Source: Anastatus disparis (lineage: Eukaryota > Arthropoda > Insecta > Hymenoptera > Eupelmidae). From it: 64,000 bases of DNA. Location of the stretch: contig JAFFSR010000218.1 of NCBI GenBank assembly GCA_017163975.1, positions 8,249,501-8,313,500 of the forward strand, in the 5' to 3' direction. Below are positions 35,996 to 48,275 of this stretch, in pieces. Numbering within the stretch: position 1 is the stretch's first letter; each line of letters opens with the position of its first letter. The notes beneath the pieces are model-generated. The model saw nothing but the letters and a program-made list of their open reading frames with translations. It was not told the DNA's origin and did not search any database. Both the position numbers and the translations under genes were made by a program.

Positions 35996-36688
35996 ATCAG
36001 CTTAATAAAATAAAAATCCGTGACACCTTAAAAATTTTAATATTTATTAGTATTATTCATGGGGCAGCAAAAAATAAGATCAGGTCAATCGGATCACAAG
36101 AATGTTAGAAATTCTGAACTGGAAAAGAAAAATCTGGTTGGTTAAGTTTATGGTAAAACAAAATGCACTTACTGTCAGGAAAAATATTTGTCTCTACAAA
36201 TTTTGCTATTTCTGCTTGAATTGAAGAAAATGGCTTGATTCCAAATGAAATATATAAGATTGAATAGAAGATATTAATGATTTCCATTTCAAGATGTTTT
36301 AATCAACGTATGAAGATATAAATATTTTGCTAGTACCTAAGATGGTATGATACTTTGTAATCAACGAGACAATTTAATATATCAAATTTAGGGGTATACC
36401 ATCAGGTGAATGCGGAATAGGCTCCAGAGCAGAGTTTGCGGAATGGATATTCTAATCTGCATGTTTTCATTACAAGTTTAGGACGTGTCATACAAAATTT
36501 AAACGGAATTTCTCAGCGAGTAAAATTTAAGTTATTTTACGAAGTATCTATTTTGAGAAATTAAACATCTTAAACACGAACGACGTTGCCGAGGATTTAT
36601 CAGATGTTTGATTAAATGGCTATAAGTAGTTCCTAGAATTGTGATTCCCATATTTTGATCTGTACTAATTGGAATTAGTTTGATCTTA
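35996..36688. other. Non-coding A/T-rich DNA
   Basis: No gene or repeat is recognised. The 60-codon minus-strand frame at 36105-36287 lacks any motif. Confidence 0.5.
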
Positions 36689-37155
36689 CACTGAGAAAAA
36701 AACATAGTTGACTTTACTACGTTCAGATTAATGATATTTACTAACGTATTGTTTCTGTCGTTTACTACAGCAACCTAGTAAATGCAACTAGATTCTTTGG
36801 TCGGCATGACATTCATCAGTAGCACATGATGAATAGATCTTAACCTCAAAATCTATATAATATATATTATTATTAATTTGCATATTTACAAACGAAAGTA
36901 GATGAAATAAGAATATTTAATTATAATAAAAGCCTAGAAGACTCAAAAGGAGACTTCAAAGTCTTAAAACTTCGGTTAGTATATCTTGAAAAAAGTAAAT
37001 AAAATACTAATAAAGACTGTAGAAATTCCTACTACGTTCAATCTAGTAAATGCTACTAATATAAACGGTTAATTTGACTATATATTGAATACTAGAGTAA
37101 CATGGTTATCGTTACTAGAGAACGCAATAAACCCAACTATGTTTTTTTCTCAGTG
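36689..37155. mobile_element. TA-flanked MITE, 467 bp
   Basis: The terminal inverted repeats are identical over 22 bp, beginning CACTGAGAAAAAAACATAG, and remain recognisable further in (TTTACTACGTTC against TTTATTGCGTTC). TA flanks both ends (36687-36688 and 37156-37157), consistent with a TA target duplication as in the Tc1/mariner/IS630 group. The interior is A/T-rich with repeated TAGTAAATGCWACTA words and no open frame. Non-autonomous; the transposase source is not in the window. Confidence 0.85.
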
Positions 37156-37157
37156 TA

Positions 37158-40100
37158 TTGAGAATGTATTAAATTTAATTATAGAATGATTCGATCTATG
37201 TTTCATAGTAGGTGTACTGTTTAAATGCTAACTAAATCTTGCTTCATTTAAGGAACGTAATATGTTTAGAATCCTGCAAAAAATAATATTAACAGAAATT
37301 CTAATAAATTTGTTTCACTGAATAATGCAAAAGCTTTTCTATTTTTCGTTCGCAGCCATCGACGCAGTCGGTTTAAAATAATAAATAAATATGAATCTTA
37401 CACAGACGACCTCATCTGCATATACCGGAAAAACGTTTTACACCTTGCTCGCAACCTTTTTCTCTCTGTGTGTCTGGCTTTAAAAGTTCATGTATGTAGA
37501 TACGTACAAACGAGAGCTGGAGGAAATCAAAGAGCCAACGAAAAGACGTCGAATGTGTGCTTGAACGCTCAATTTTCTTTACTTTTTCTTATTCATATAT
37601 ACCACATCGACGTTTCAGATTTTCATTCGTTACATATATATATATACATATTTTCTTCTCATTTTTCCAGCAAGAAAGTTGGCTTGGGACGTATAAAACT
37701 CCAATGCTAATCTCTCTCTTTCTCTCTCTCTCTTTTCTCTTCGTGTACGTGGTGCGAAGAAAATCGAATTAACGCCACGTCGTCTAACGACGTTATACTT
37801 GCGAGAAAGCGTGTGCTTTAGTTTGTCGTGTATATACGTATATAGCACGCTGGCACTATATAGAAGAGATCCTTGAGAGGATTTTCGTATCTTGTTATTC
37901 GGTTTAATACGAAGGCCTGATGAAGATTGGAAATAAGCTTAAGTTTTGGATTTATTTTTCGAGAGATGAATTTTAGTTTGACATTAAATGTACATTATTA
38001 TAATGATGGCTGGTACAAGAAATATTATTTTTTTTAAAGAAATTTACATAATAATCATTTGACTATATTGAGTTGACACGTGAAAAAATTAATGTGAGGA
38101 AATATGAAATTTCTAATGGAAATATTTATTATATCTTAAATAGTAATAATAATAATGAAAATATAAAATATTGAACATTAAATAATCATTTAAAAAGTTT
38201 ACTTAAAGATGCATACTCAAGATGCTGCAAACTTGTCTCATAGAAAAGTTAATAAACTTAAATTTACTGTAATAATAAAATAAAATATAAGCTGTTCTTG
38301 TTCGAAGATAGATATAAGGAAAATTATTAAAACAGGATACTGAACAAGTGAAATATTATACAATTAATAACTTTGATATTCAATGTAACAGATAATCATT
38401 CAATGATTAGATCGATCACAAGCAAGCTTTAAAATAAAATCCAACTATTACGAGCATGGCTGTAATCCTGTTATCCAAAAAATCTATCAAATTAAATTTC
38501 TCAATTCGAAATCACCGGCTTTCATCGCTTTGGAAAAATACCATTTTTTTCTTCTTCCACGTCCATGTCCAGTTTGGCCGAAGCACATACTCAAGTTATT
38601 TATTTCAATAGATCCTTTTGATCTTCTTTTAACGAGGAAAAGACCTTAATCGCGTATATATATACGAGGCAAAGTCGTCAGAGAACGTTGAATAAAACTC
38701 AAGGGCAGAAGGGCCTTTTAATCACCTCTAAAGAAATAGAAGAAGGCATTAACCAAAGATTTATAGTGCTAGAAAGTATATTGAGCGAGCCAAATACTGC
38801 TACTATCTTCGAACATTTGTTTGTGCATGTTTGTGTGTTTTGAGTGAATCTGTGTACGTCTATTTTTAGGGGTAAGTATTTGTCTATACATGATTTTGTG
38901 TGCGTATATACTTTTCTGTATGTTTATGTGCACGTGTGTGTCTGTGAATTTTTTGGCTCTATATCCTCGTGCTCTGACAAAGACTATATGTGTGTTTGCT
39001 CGTTTTGTAATCGATAGACAACGGAGTTCCAGCTCGCTGAATCTCTAGTCTATGTCTTTCGTTCTTCTTCTTCTTTTTTTCTTTATATCTCTCTCTTTGT
39101 TTTGGGCCTTTTTTTTCCAAACGACGGATGTAATGGCGGACGTGTAGAGAATTTAGGATGCGTATCGTCGAAACAAAGTGTATAGGAAAAAGGAAGAGAA
39201 AGTGAGAGGAAACGTTACCCAAAGATTTTATTGTCGCAACTTGCGGAATCTCTTCTTCTTTTTATTTTTATCTCTTTGCGTTTAGAGAGAAATCGTGATT
39301 GGGTTAGGATACTCTCTCTCTATTTTTTTTCTTCTCGATCCCAACGAGGAGATAGTCGATAAGATACGTGTTTTAGATGATGTTTGTATCGTAACCCTGA
39401 GTGTTATGTGTGAATTTTATGTTATGAAATTGAATTGTTCCGCGTTAAACAAAAAGTTAGTCGTTCGATACTTTGTTTTTCGTTTTATCGATTAACAATA
39501 CAGTTGAAATTTTTAATCTCCTTTTACACTATGAAAAATTCGGTATGTTTCATCAGAATTTTTTCTCATTGAAAATTTTTTTATTAAAATTTTACTCATG
39601 AGCTCGTAAAATTAACATTAAATTTTTTGTATTCCTTAAATTTTTTTATACTTTTAAAGAAAAAAAATTTTCGTTAAATTTACATGCAAAATATGCACTT
39701 TATTATTCAAATAACCTCATAACTTAGTACTAAACATTTTATTATTCAAAATGTATATTATGCAAAAATTTTTGTTTTAAAATCCTCACAATATTTGTAA
39801 TTTTTACCAAAAAAAATTTGAGTCTTATCTAAAACACCTTCGTGCGTTAAAATCACAAACAATTTTTTAACAATCTATCAAAACATTTTGTAATAGTCAA
39901 TAAACAACATAATAAATCATTCGAAATTTTAATCATATCGCGAATTTCGTAATTAATCTGCGTTAAAATTACAACGCGACTTATGTATTATTATACGCAA
40001 TAATATATATAACAAGATTTGTTACTTGATTAATCCTGCGATGCTTCGAAATGATGTGTAATGTATACGAGCTTTCACAAAATGTGTCGCCTGATATGTC

Positions 40101-41921
40101 GTGTAATGCATCATGCGGTTTATCATATAAATTTAATTATTCAATTTAATTATAACGTCTCTGTAAATTATATAAATAACACGATAATATAGAAAAGTAT
40201 GCGGAGTCAATAATGTTTGCACTATTTAAAATTATTTCTTTTTTTTTTGGCAAATTTTTATGTAAATGTTAACAGTAGAAAAAATATTAGGATTTTTGAG
40301 ATATTAAAATTAATCTGAAATTTCGTGAAAATATTCACAGCCAGAGAGTGGCCATTATACTCAAGAAAGGCAATAAAGCCATCAATTTTCGCCTTATCAA
40401 TAAAAACTTCACCAAACTTCAAGCTCAATAAAACCTAATTGTTATGCAGGACGATTCTCTCTTGAATCCATACGATATCCTAACCATTCCCTCCCTCTTC
40501 TCCTCCTCCTTCTTCTTCTTCTTCATCTCCTCTTCGGCTCTAAAAAGAGGTTAAATACATTTTCGTAAATTACCCTCGCAGTCGCTCTCGTCTACTTTCT
40601 CTCTCTCTTTCTCTTGTTCTATCTGCCTATTTATCTGTTGGAAAGAGAACGAGCGAAAGCGAGAAAGGGAGTAATTCCGATATGGAGGACACACGGCATG
40701 GATCTTGATAACTCGCCAAACAAGCAGGAGAGAGAGAAAGAAAGATCTAAATCGAGTGTATATATAACCATACACAGAGTTATATAGAATCGAAGCTTGC
40801 CGAGGCTGGTGGGGGGGGGACTATACGATAGGCGATTAATCCTTACAGTTGAAACTAACCTGCACATACGTACACGAAGCTACGTGGAGAAATCTTTTAC
40901 GATTTTCTCTTACACTCGCTATGTGTGTCTCGTTGTTGTTGACATAATTAACTGCTCGAGAGATTTGCCGATTTTAGCAGGCTTGCTATTATTTGTTTCG
41001 ATTTTTTTTTATTTTGGTCTATCTTAGTTTCCCTCTTTTTCTTTTGGTTGATGACCTTGGTTTTGATTCTGAATTTTTTGCTGGGTTTTTTTCTATTTTT
41101 GTGTCGACTTTAGATACTTAGTTTAATTATGCTCGATTGAAATAGTTTTCAATTCGCAAAGTCTTCATGGATTTAAATATAAAAGTTTAATTTTTTCAAT
41201 TTACAATTTTATCAATATTTGAAATCTTCCAAATTGATTATTAAAGTCTTTTAGGCATATTGAATAATATATCATGTATTCAAGGAAAGGAAAGAATTGG
41301 TCAGTTCCCAGCGCGTGTGAATCGCCACGTGTGATTCTTCGGCTTACATGGCAATTTACACGTGCCATATAATAATGGCCATTTTTCGTGATGCTTAGTG
41401 CTATTTATCTCAGAGGACCAAAAATTCCATGGTCTAAGGAAGGAATACGGATGTTTTTGGTTTTAGCATGAGAGAAAAATATTCAAATTTTCCTCACCTA
41501 TTTACACATGCAATTTCAAGAGATAACAGAACGCAGGAATAAATCAAAAAAATAAATCTCTCATCTTTCATCCGTCTTTATTCAAAGAGAAATAATATAA
41601 AAATTTGAACCCTCGCATGGATATTTTCACCCTCACTATACATCAATAAGAAATGAAAATACATTGACACCAATATAACGCAACTTTTCTTAAGATTTTT
41701 TCTTCTCATTTTGCCAAGACATCGTCGTCGTCGTCATCTCGTTCGCCGTTGGCTTGAGCATCGCATCGTTCGTACACAGAATAGTAAACGCCGTGTCAAG
41801 GTTTTGAAAGGCTAACGAAGTAGAAAAAGACCCTTCATAAATGCTTGACAAGTTTAACAGTTGTGAACGCCGTCGAGAGGAGAGAGTTTTAGAAGAGAGA
41901 AGCCGTTTAGGTTATATAAAG
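37158..41921. other. Non-coding DNA with CT-rich, GC-richer islands
   Basis: No exon is supported. Mixed-composition islands at 37440-37900, 38550-39300 and 40440-41030 carry CT microsatellites (37711-37735, 39062-39098, 40591-40620). A TG-rich tract lies at 38820-38945. Two canonical E-boxes (CACGTG) stand 33 bp apart at 41326 and 41359. Patch 41720-41920 is CpG-containing. Short frames on both strands here follow the CT and TA tracts. Confidence 0.5.
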
Positions 41922-42014
41922 ATGAAATTTCTAGCGATGCTGCTGTTGCTGCTGATGCTGGCGGTGGTGTGCAAGGTGATGTGCCTGTCGTTGCGTGGTA
42001 AATGTAATCAGTGA
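41922..42014 (+). CDS. Possible small secreted-peptide exon with signal-peptide start
   Basis: A 30-codon frame begins MKFLAMLLLLLMLAVVCKVM and ends after a short C-containing tail at TGA (42012-42014). A basic residue, a run of about a dozen hydrophobic residues and then small or polar residues make a believable signal peptide. GTTATATAAAG lies immediately upstream, too close to be that ATG's TATA box. The frame could also run into a donor, GTG|GTAAATG at 41998, making it a first coding exon. Against it, the leucines come partly from CTG/TTG triplet repetition (GCTGCTGTTGCTGCTGATGC), which would give such a peptide by chance. No downstream exon was identified. Confidence 0.25.
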   Translation: MKFLAMLLLLLMLAVVCKVMCLSLRGKCNQ

Positions 42015-42179
42015 CATCCTGGTATTTCAAATATTCAAGAGTCTTAAAAATGTTTGAACATTTTTTTTTAATAGAAAATATTGAATTAGCGCTACAAGTG
42101 CTTTTTTTAACGAAATTTTTATCACAAAAGAGATTAAATTATAAATATTAAAATCATTTACTAATTTATTAACGCACGT

Positions 42180-42425
42180 ATAGTACAAAATTTTTTTAAA
42201 AGCTTTTCAAAAAGTTTTTAAGGAATGTTCTAAAACTTTTAAAAATGTTTTTAGAATAAACATTTGAAATACTAGTTAAAACATTTTTAATGTTTTTGGA
42301 AAGTTTTTTGAAGGTTTCTGAAAATATTTTATAAATTTTTTTTTAAATCCTCAAGCGATGTTTTCAAAAGGTATCTGAATAAATTTTTGATAAACATTTT
42401 TTCAAAAACATTTTATGCTATGGGG
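42180..42425. repeat. Degenerate self-complementary AAACATTTTT array
   Basis: Words such as AAAACTTTTAAAAATG, AAACATTTTTAATGTTTTTG, TTTTGATAAACATTTTTTCA and AAAACATTTTATG alternate in both orientations. The style resembles the ACGT-based subrepeats of the 18.4-kb foldback but lacks CpG. It could be a CpG-decayed relative or simply A/T-rich text. Confidence 0.35.
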
Positions 42426-45400
42426 GAATCCATACACTAAAACTTTCTTTATAAGCATCTTAAGCAAAAATTTATAATGAAAAGTTGTTTTTTATAAAAC
42501 TCCAAGACGTCAAAACAAATTTGAAAATTTATCATTTTTCTTTGTTTTTTAAACTTAAAAATGATATTTAAAAAATTTTTTCGTTAAAATATATTTTCTG
42601 TCATAAGAAAATTACATTAGTATTTTTTCGAAATTTTTTTATTAGTTTTAAATCAATTATAATCAATCGTTGTTAAAAGTGATTTGGCTACTATACAGTA
42701 ACCAAATACAGTCAACGGATTAAAATAAATTATTTTTATAAATTTATATTCCAGCTTTATCTGTGAATATCGCAAAACATGAAATATTATATTGACAAAA
42801 AAAAAATTAATTTTTATTTGCGAACACTGAACAAATACAAGTTTTAATTGAATTAAAATAATGATAATTGGATCATGTTCGGAATAATGCTAATAAAAAA
42901 TTTGATTTATAAAGGATTTCGATACGAGAGCTATGTGAAAAAAAGAGAAAAAAAATTTAATAAATTTCAAACGAATAATATCATACATGCGCTACCCGTA
43001 AATAGAATTGGAAATAATGATTTAAAACTGGATGATATTTCATGAAAGTTATATTTCATCAAACAGTAATTATATAAAAAAAAATTTTTTTTATTAATTC
43101 AATGGATATTAAAAATAATTGGAAAGCACGAATAATTTTGATAGATATTTTTAACGTTAAAATAATAAAACTGCAAAATTTTGAATAAATGAAAATGATA
43201 CTTCTATTACAAAAAAAAGTCGAATACATCAATTTATACATTTTTAATTGCATGGTAATTTCCTTTCCAAATAAACTAGATTTAAAAAAAATAAATATTA
43301 AAAAGTCTAATCAACACCCATCGATCTACAGATAAAGAAATTGATTTTTACTTAACGGCTTCATCGGGCCAATAAAAAGTCAAACTCAAAAGTCATTCTC
43401 AGCTCCTCAATAATCGTCAAATGAAGGTACTTAAACATTTTAAGGAGCAATCGACACAGCCATTTTACGCATAGCAATCTTAGAAGATTTAGTATATAGG
43501 ATTCTCGAATCGCTCTCCTTTTTCTCTCTCTCTCTCCGTCGCTGTAATTAACGAAGAACTTGACTTCCAGCAAGAAATATACGTCTACGTTCAATCACAA
43601 TTTCAAGGTACGCTTGCTATTTCGTTTTAAGGTAGGGGCGTTACCTTTCTATCTCTTTCTCTCTATTTCTCTCTCTCTTTCTCGTTCTCTTTCACCAAAT
43701 TGACGAATGAAACTCAAGTGAAAATTGGTGTGAGGAAATGTGTGTGAGAGAGATGCTATAGTTTCAAAGATGGATGATGTTCGTTGAGAGAAGACAATTT
43801 CAGAACGGATGGCATTGTTGTATTTTCTAAAAAAAAAAAGAAAGGAAGAAAGAAAGGGAATGAGAAGAAGAAATTTCTGGAATTGAAAGGTATAAGAAAT
43901 TTTTGTTCGATGTTATTGTGCCTCGAAGGTGTGTGCAATCAGTTGAAATTGGAAAGAAAGGAAAAATTTTTACGGCGCAAATATAAAGTTAAGTTTTATT
44001 GATTGGTTAAATTTTGGTAATTTTAGCTCGTAGCTTTTTCTGATTGAACAATAAAAAAAATCTAGTACAAAAATATGTCATTTTAATTTTTTACTTGATA
44101 AATTAATAGACACGCGTTAATTAACATATTTAAAGGTTCAATTAAACTTTGGAACTTTTTCTATTTGCGAAATTAAATAATTTAATGAATTTAAAAACTA
44201 AAAACTTAACTGACTCGCTTTTATTTGCGTATTTACTTAAATAATGTCATAACAGAAAACAAATTTCGCAAAAGCAGCTGCATTCAAATAAACGACATTA
44301 ATCTGAAAAAGTTTATAAAAAGCTTTTTTTTTATTTTTGACGCAAAAAAAAAAGAAGAAGGATATATTAAACTTCAACTCTGCATAAACAAAATTTATAT
44401 GAGCTGTACATTTCAAAGTAGGAAGTAAAAGATTACGAGATGAACTTCATATTAAAAGTTGTGAGAGGGATGAAAAAAATTTAAAATTTAATAACGAATC
44501 GAAAACTCAAAAGGCCTTGCTTTTCAATGTTATAATTTTTTTTTTAAATTTGGCTTATTATAATATTTGCAAAGAGCCTCTCATCTCGAAGTTTTAAAAA
44601 ACTTGTTATAACCAATTTGATTTCAGTTTTTCTCCTCAAAATAATTATTTGTAAAAAAAAAGAGAGAGAAAAATTAAAATCTCCATTTCCTTTCAAACTT
44701 TAATTTTCCCCCAAATAAACTGGATAAAAAACAAAGTTTTAAATTTTCTCATTACCATAAATCCTTTTCTTTTAGTTGTTTCTAAAACTATCAATTTGAA
44801 TAAAATCAGCCTTTTCTCGCAATATACAAGCCCGCAATCTAAATTTCCTACGATTAAAGTCTCTACCTACCCCACCCACTTTTTTTTACCTTCAACGAAC
44901 TTTAAATTTCTCTTTCAGCAATGGCAATCTTAGTCTTTCTAGTCTTTCAAACACTCTGGCGGTTGCAATCGAATGGGTAAAAGCAGAAAAGTTCCTTTTT
45001 TTTTCTTCCCTACTTCTTCTTTCCTTCTTTAGAAAAGCCATAAAAGACATTGAACGGAAAGCCGTAAAAAAAACTTACTTCGAGCCGAGAAAGAAAAGCC
45101 CATTGTTTCGCTGGCCGTATAAAGCTGTACATGTATATACACGTATATAGGGATACACATGCATATACATACACGTATAGTTTGGTATAACGAAGAGCAT
45201 AAACGTGCCCTCTATAAACGCGGTAGAGAGAGAGTCTAAGCGCTAACGAAAAGTGATTCGGAAAGAATGTTAACTTCTACTACTTATACGGGAAGTAGAT
45301 AATGTCGATGTATGGTCAGACTATTAAACACAATTGATTTTGAGGAAATTTTAGAATTTTTTTTTCCTCTCTACGTGTTTTGAAAATAAAAATTTGTTTG

Positions 45401-47975
45401 TTTTCTTTACAGTTGTTAAAGTGACGAAAAAAAAACTTTTCAATTTTGAATGGGTTTACAAATCGATTTTTTTTCCCTTTTTTTATTGAAAATAAAAAAA
45501 AACGTTCGCCGTATTTGTCAATTTAAATAAAAAAAAAAAATATCACTGAAACATTTGGAAAAATTTATTTGAAAAAATCGTTAGTACAGCGAGTAACGAA
45601 TTCTCGAATGTACGTTGATAAAACCGTGCAGGTAAAAATATTTTGTTTCGAAAAAAAAATATAATGAATTAATAAAAAGTTTCCAAAATAAAAAAATTCT
45701 TAAATTCACTTATTTCTTGTTTAATTAAGCTTCGATACTAAAATTTACCATGAAATATTAATTTAAAGTTAAAATAATATTATTATTTAATTTTAAGATT
45801 TACTTCAAGAATGAAAAATCCAAAGTTTTTAATATTTTTTTATACCAAAACGTAACATAGAAACTCGTTACTTTCCTGTTAGTACTTTACTTTCCTCTCA
45901 TCACTTTAAAAACGCTAAGGAAATCCATCTTCGACCTTGTAATAAAAAAAAAAGGGAAAATTCTCTTCCCAAAAGTTTAAACATTTCTTCGTAAAAGTTC
46001 GATCGATCAATCTTTCCTTTTTTTCCGCCGTACCCTTCTTCTTTTTTGAGAAAACGAAAAAAACCTCTTTTCTACACACACTCGCGTATGTATATAAATA
46101 CAAAAAAGAAAAGGAAAGAAAGAAAGAATATAACATCGACTTTTCTTTCTAAACTCTTAGACAGTATATTTTTCTCAGTGTTACTCGACCGCAGCATCCC
46201 ACTTTGGTTCCTTTTAAAACAAAAGAAGGGAAGAAGAATAAAAAAAATAGTTTTCTAGATGTATATACATGCGTGTATATATATGTATACAACGTGGAAT
46301 GGCAAAGCATTGCTATCACTATAAACGAAAGGTAGTACATACGATTGATGCTGTTTTCCAGTCTTTGTTATTTTTTTTGTTCTTCGTTGTTTTTTTTTCT
46401 TCTTTTTTTTATTTTACAGACTGGTTGTTAAAATAGTAGAAAGAGGTGAAAGAATTGTCTACGCTTGGCGAGAGAGGAAAACTTTCAATCGCTCTGTGGA
46501 GACACTTTGAGAAAAGAGGTAGAGATTAACTTGCAGAATAAGAAGAAAAGTAGAAAATGAGAGAGAGAGAAAAGTAATGAAAAGAGGAAATCGAGAGGAA
46601 GACAGTTTTCTCTACTTCATTCTCTTCCTCGTTTTAGTCTCGATGTTATTGACACTTTTCTTAGGCCAGTTAAGGTATTTTGTATTTTTTCTTTCTGTTT
46701 TATGGATTTATCACTTTCACGGAGATTATTCAATATATATATTGAGTGATGTATTTATGAGATTTTATTTTTGTTATTCTGTGAGAAAAATTTCTTAATT
46801 AAATATCAGATAATGAGAATTGAAATTAAAAATATATTATTTTGTAGAAATTAACAATTTTTAAAATTCCTATTTATATTTTTACTCTATTAAAAAAAGT
46901 ATTCTTGTAAAATTAATATAAAATTTTATGTTAATATTTGTTTGTGCTTGCGATCGTATTGTCAAAAAAAAAAACGAGCAATATGAAAAAGAATGATAAC
47001 AACCAATAAAATAAAATCAACGAAAAAATGCAAATATTATCTCTATTCCAATTTTTCATTTTCAAAATTCCATTCATCGCGAACAATAAATTCCATATAG
47101 CGATATGTTTATTTTGAAAAGGCAATATAAATAGTCGTGCAATGAAAAAAAATCATAAGCAAAATGACAAGCAACGTCATCTTCATGTTCAAACATTAAC
47201 GAAAATATTAACTTCTGAAATAAATGAGTTCGTTCTTTGAAACAACGACAGACACATTTATTGTATTTGATTACTTTTTTTGGTCTCCAAAATCTAAGTT
47301 CAAAATAAATCCTGTGATACTTGATAATTTCGATAAAAAATAAATAAGCAGATATCGAAAACAATAACAGGTGAAAGAAACCAAGCTCCTCTCCCCCAAA
47401 AAATAGGAAAAACAAAGAAGAAATAGAAATCGTAAGCGAAAAAATTTACGCAGAGATAACAAATATATAGTGGGTTAAGCATAAAACAAGTTGACATCTA
47501 AAGTTTTAAATAAAAATAAAAGAAAAAAAAAGAAAAAAGAGAAAAAAAAGGTCGAAAGTGAATATTGCATTTGGTAGTCCGACAAGAATGGCAGATAAGC
47601 TTGCTTCAAATGCGCAAAGTGAACCTTTCTTCTTCTTATTTTCTCGCTCTTCTTTTTATTTTCTCTTGCCGTACGTTCTTTCCTTCTTTCTTTTTTTCTT
47701 CGCAAACCTTTACTACTTGTTGGAGAATGAGTATGCTTGGTTAAATCTTAAAAGGACCATTTCTCTAGAAGTGAAAATACGATCTTTTCTTTGTATATAC
47801 GCACGAGAGAGCTTTGGTTATATATGTACATATATATTTTTTTAATTTTGTATAAACCTAACTTTTATATATAAAAAGAATTTGGGTCACACATGAACAC
47901 ACATATTTTGAGCACAATTTTTGATTATCTTGAAAATTAATTAAAAACGATATTTACAATTTCTGTTTATGTTTA
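42426..47975. other. Non-coding DNA, purine/pyrimidine tracts
   Basis: No gene is recognised. CT tracts lie at 43508-43536 and 43645-43700, and GA/A tracts at 43830-43880 and 46490-46600. A long pyrimidine run at 46365-46417 ends in TTTTACAG (46422), which resembles a strong 3' splice site but has no identifiable exon after it. Overlapping frames at 45915-46340 and 46931-47845 on both strands are composition artefacts. Confidence 0.5.
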
Positions 47976-48056
47976 CATAAACTAATGTTTATATTTCTTT
48001 TTGTGTTTCAGGTGAGTTTTTTAAATCCACGCCATAAATTGCTGCGTTACGTAAGT
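47976..48056 (+). promoter_or_regulatory. Recursive (ratchet) splice site 2 with downstream recursive exon
   Basis: TATTTCTTTTTGTGTTTCAG is joined directly to GTGAGT: the CAG ends at 48011 and the GT begins at 48012. A consensus donor, TTAC|GTAAGT, starts at 48051 and delimits a 39-nt recursive exon (48012-48050). The layout is the same as at 14400: zero-length acceptor-donor fusion, then a strong donor within 50 nt. The matching plus-strand orientation suggests that both sites serve the same long intron. No splice data are available here. Confidence 0.7.
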
Positions 48057-48275
48057 TCATGTATTGCATGACGTTTAGTATTGTGAATTTGTTCGATAAA
48101 CTTCATTTTTTTACATATATAGAAAAAATAAAAAAAATTACTATTGCAGTATTGCACACATTAAATAAAATAAAATAAATTTTTTTTTAAATCTTGAAGT
48201 ATCGGTGAAAGTTGAATTGTTATGAATTTTACTTTATTGAATGAAAAGTATAATTAAATTATAAAAAAAAAAGTA

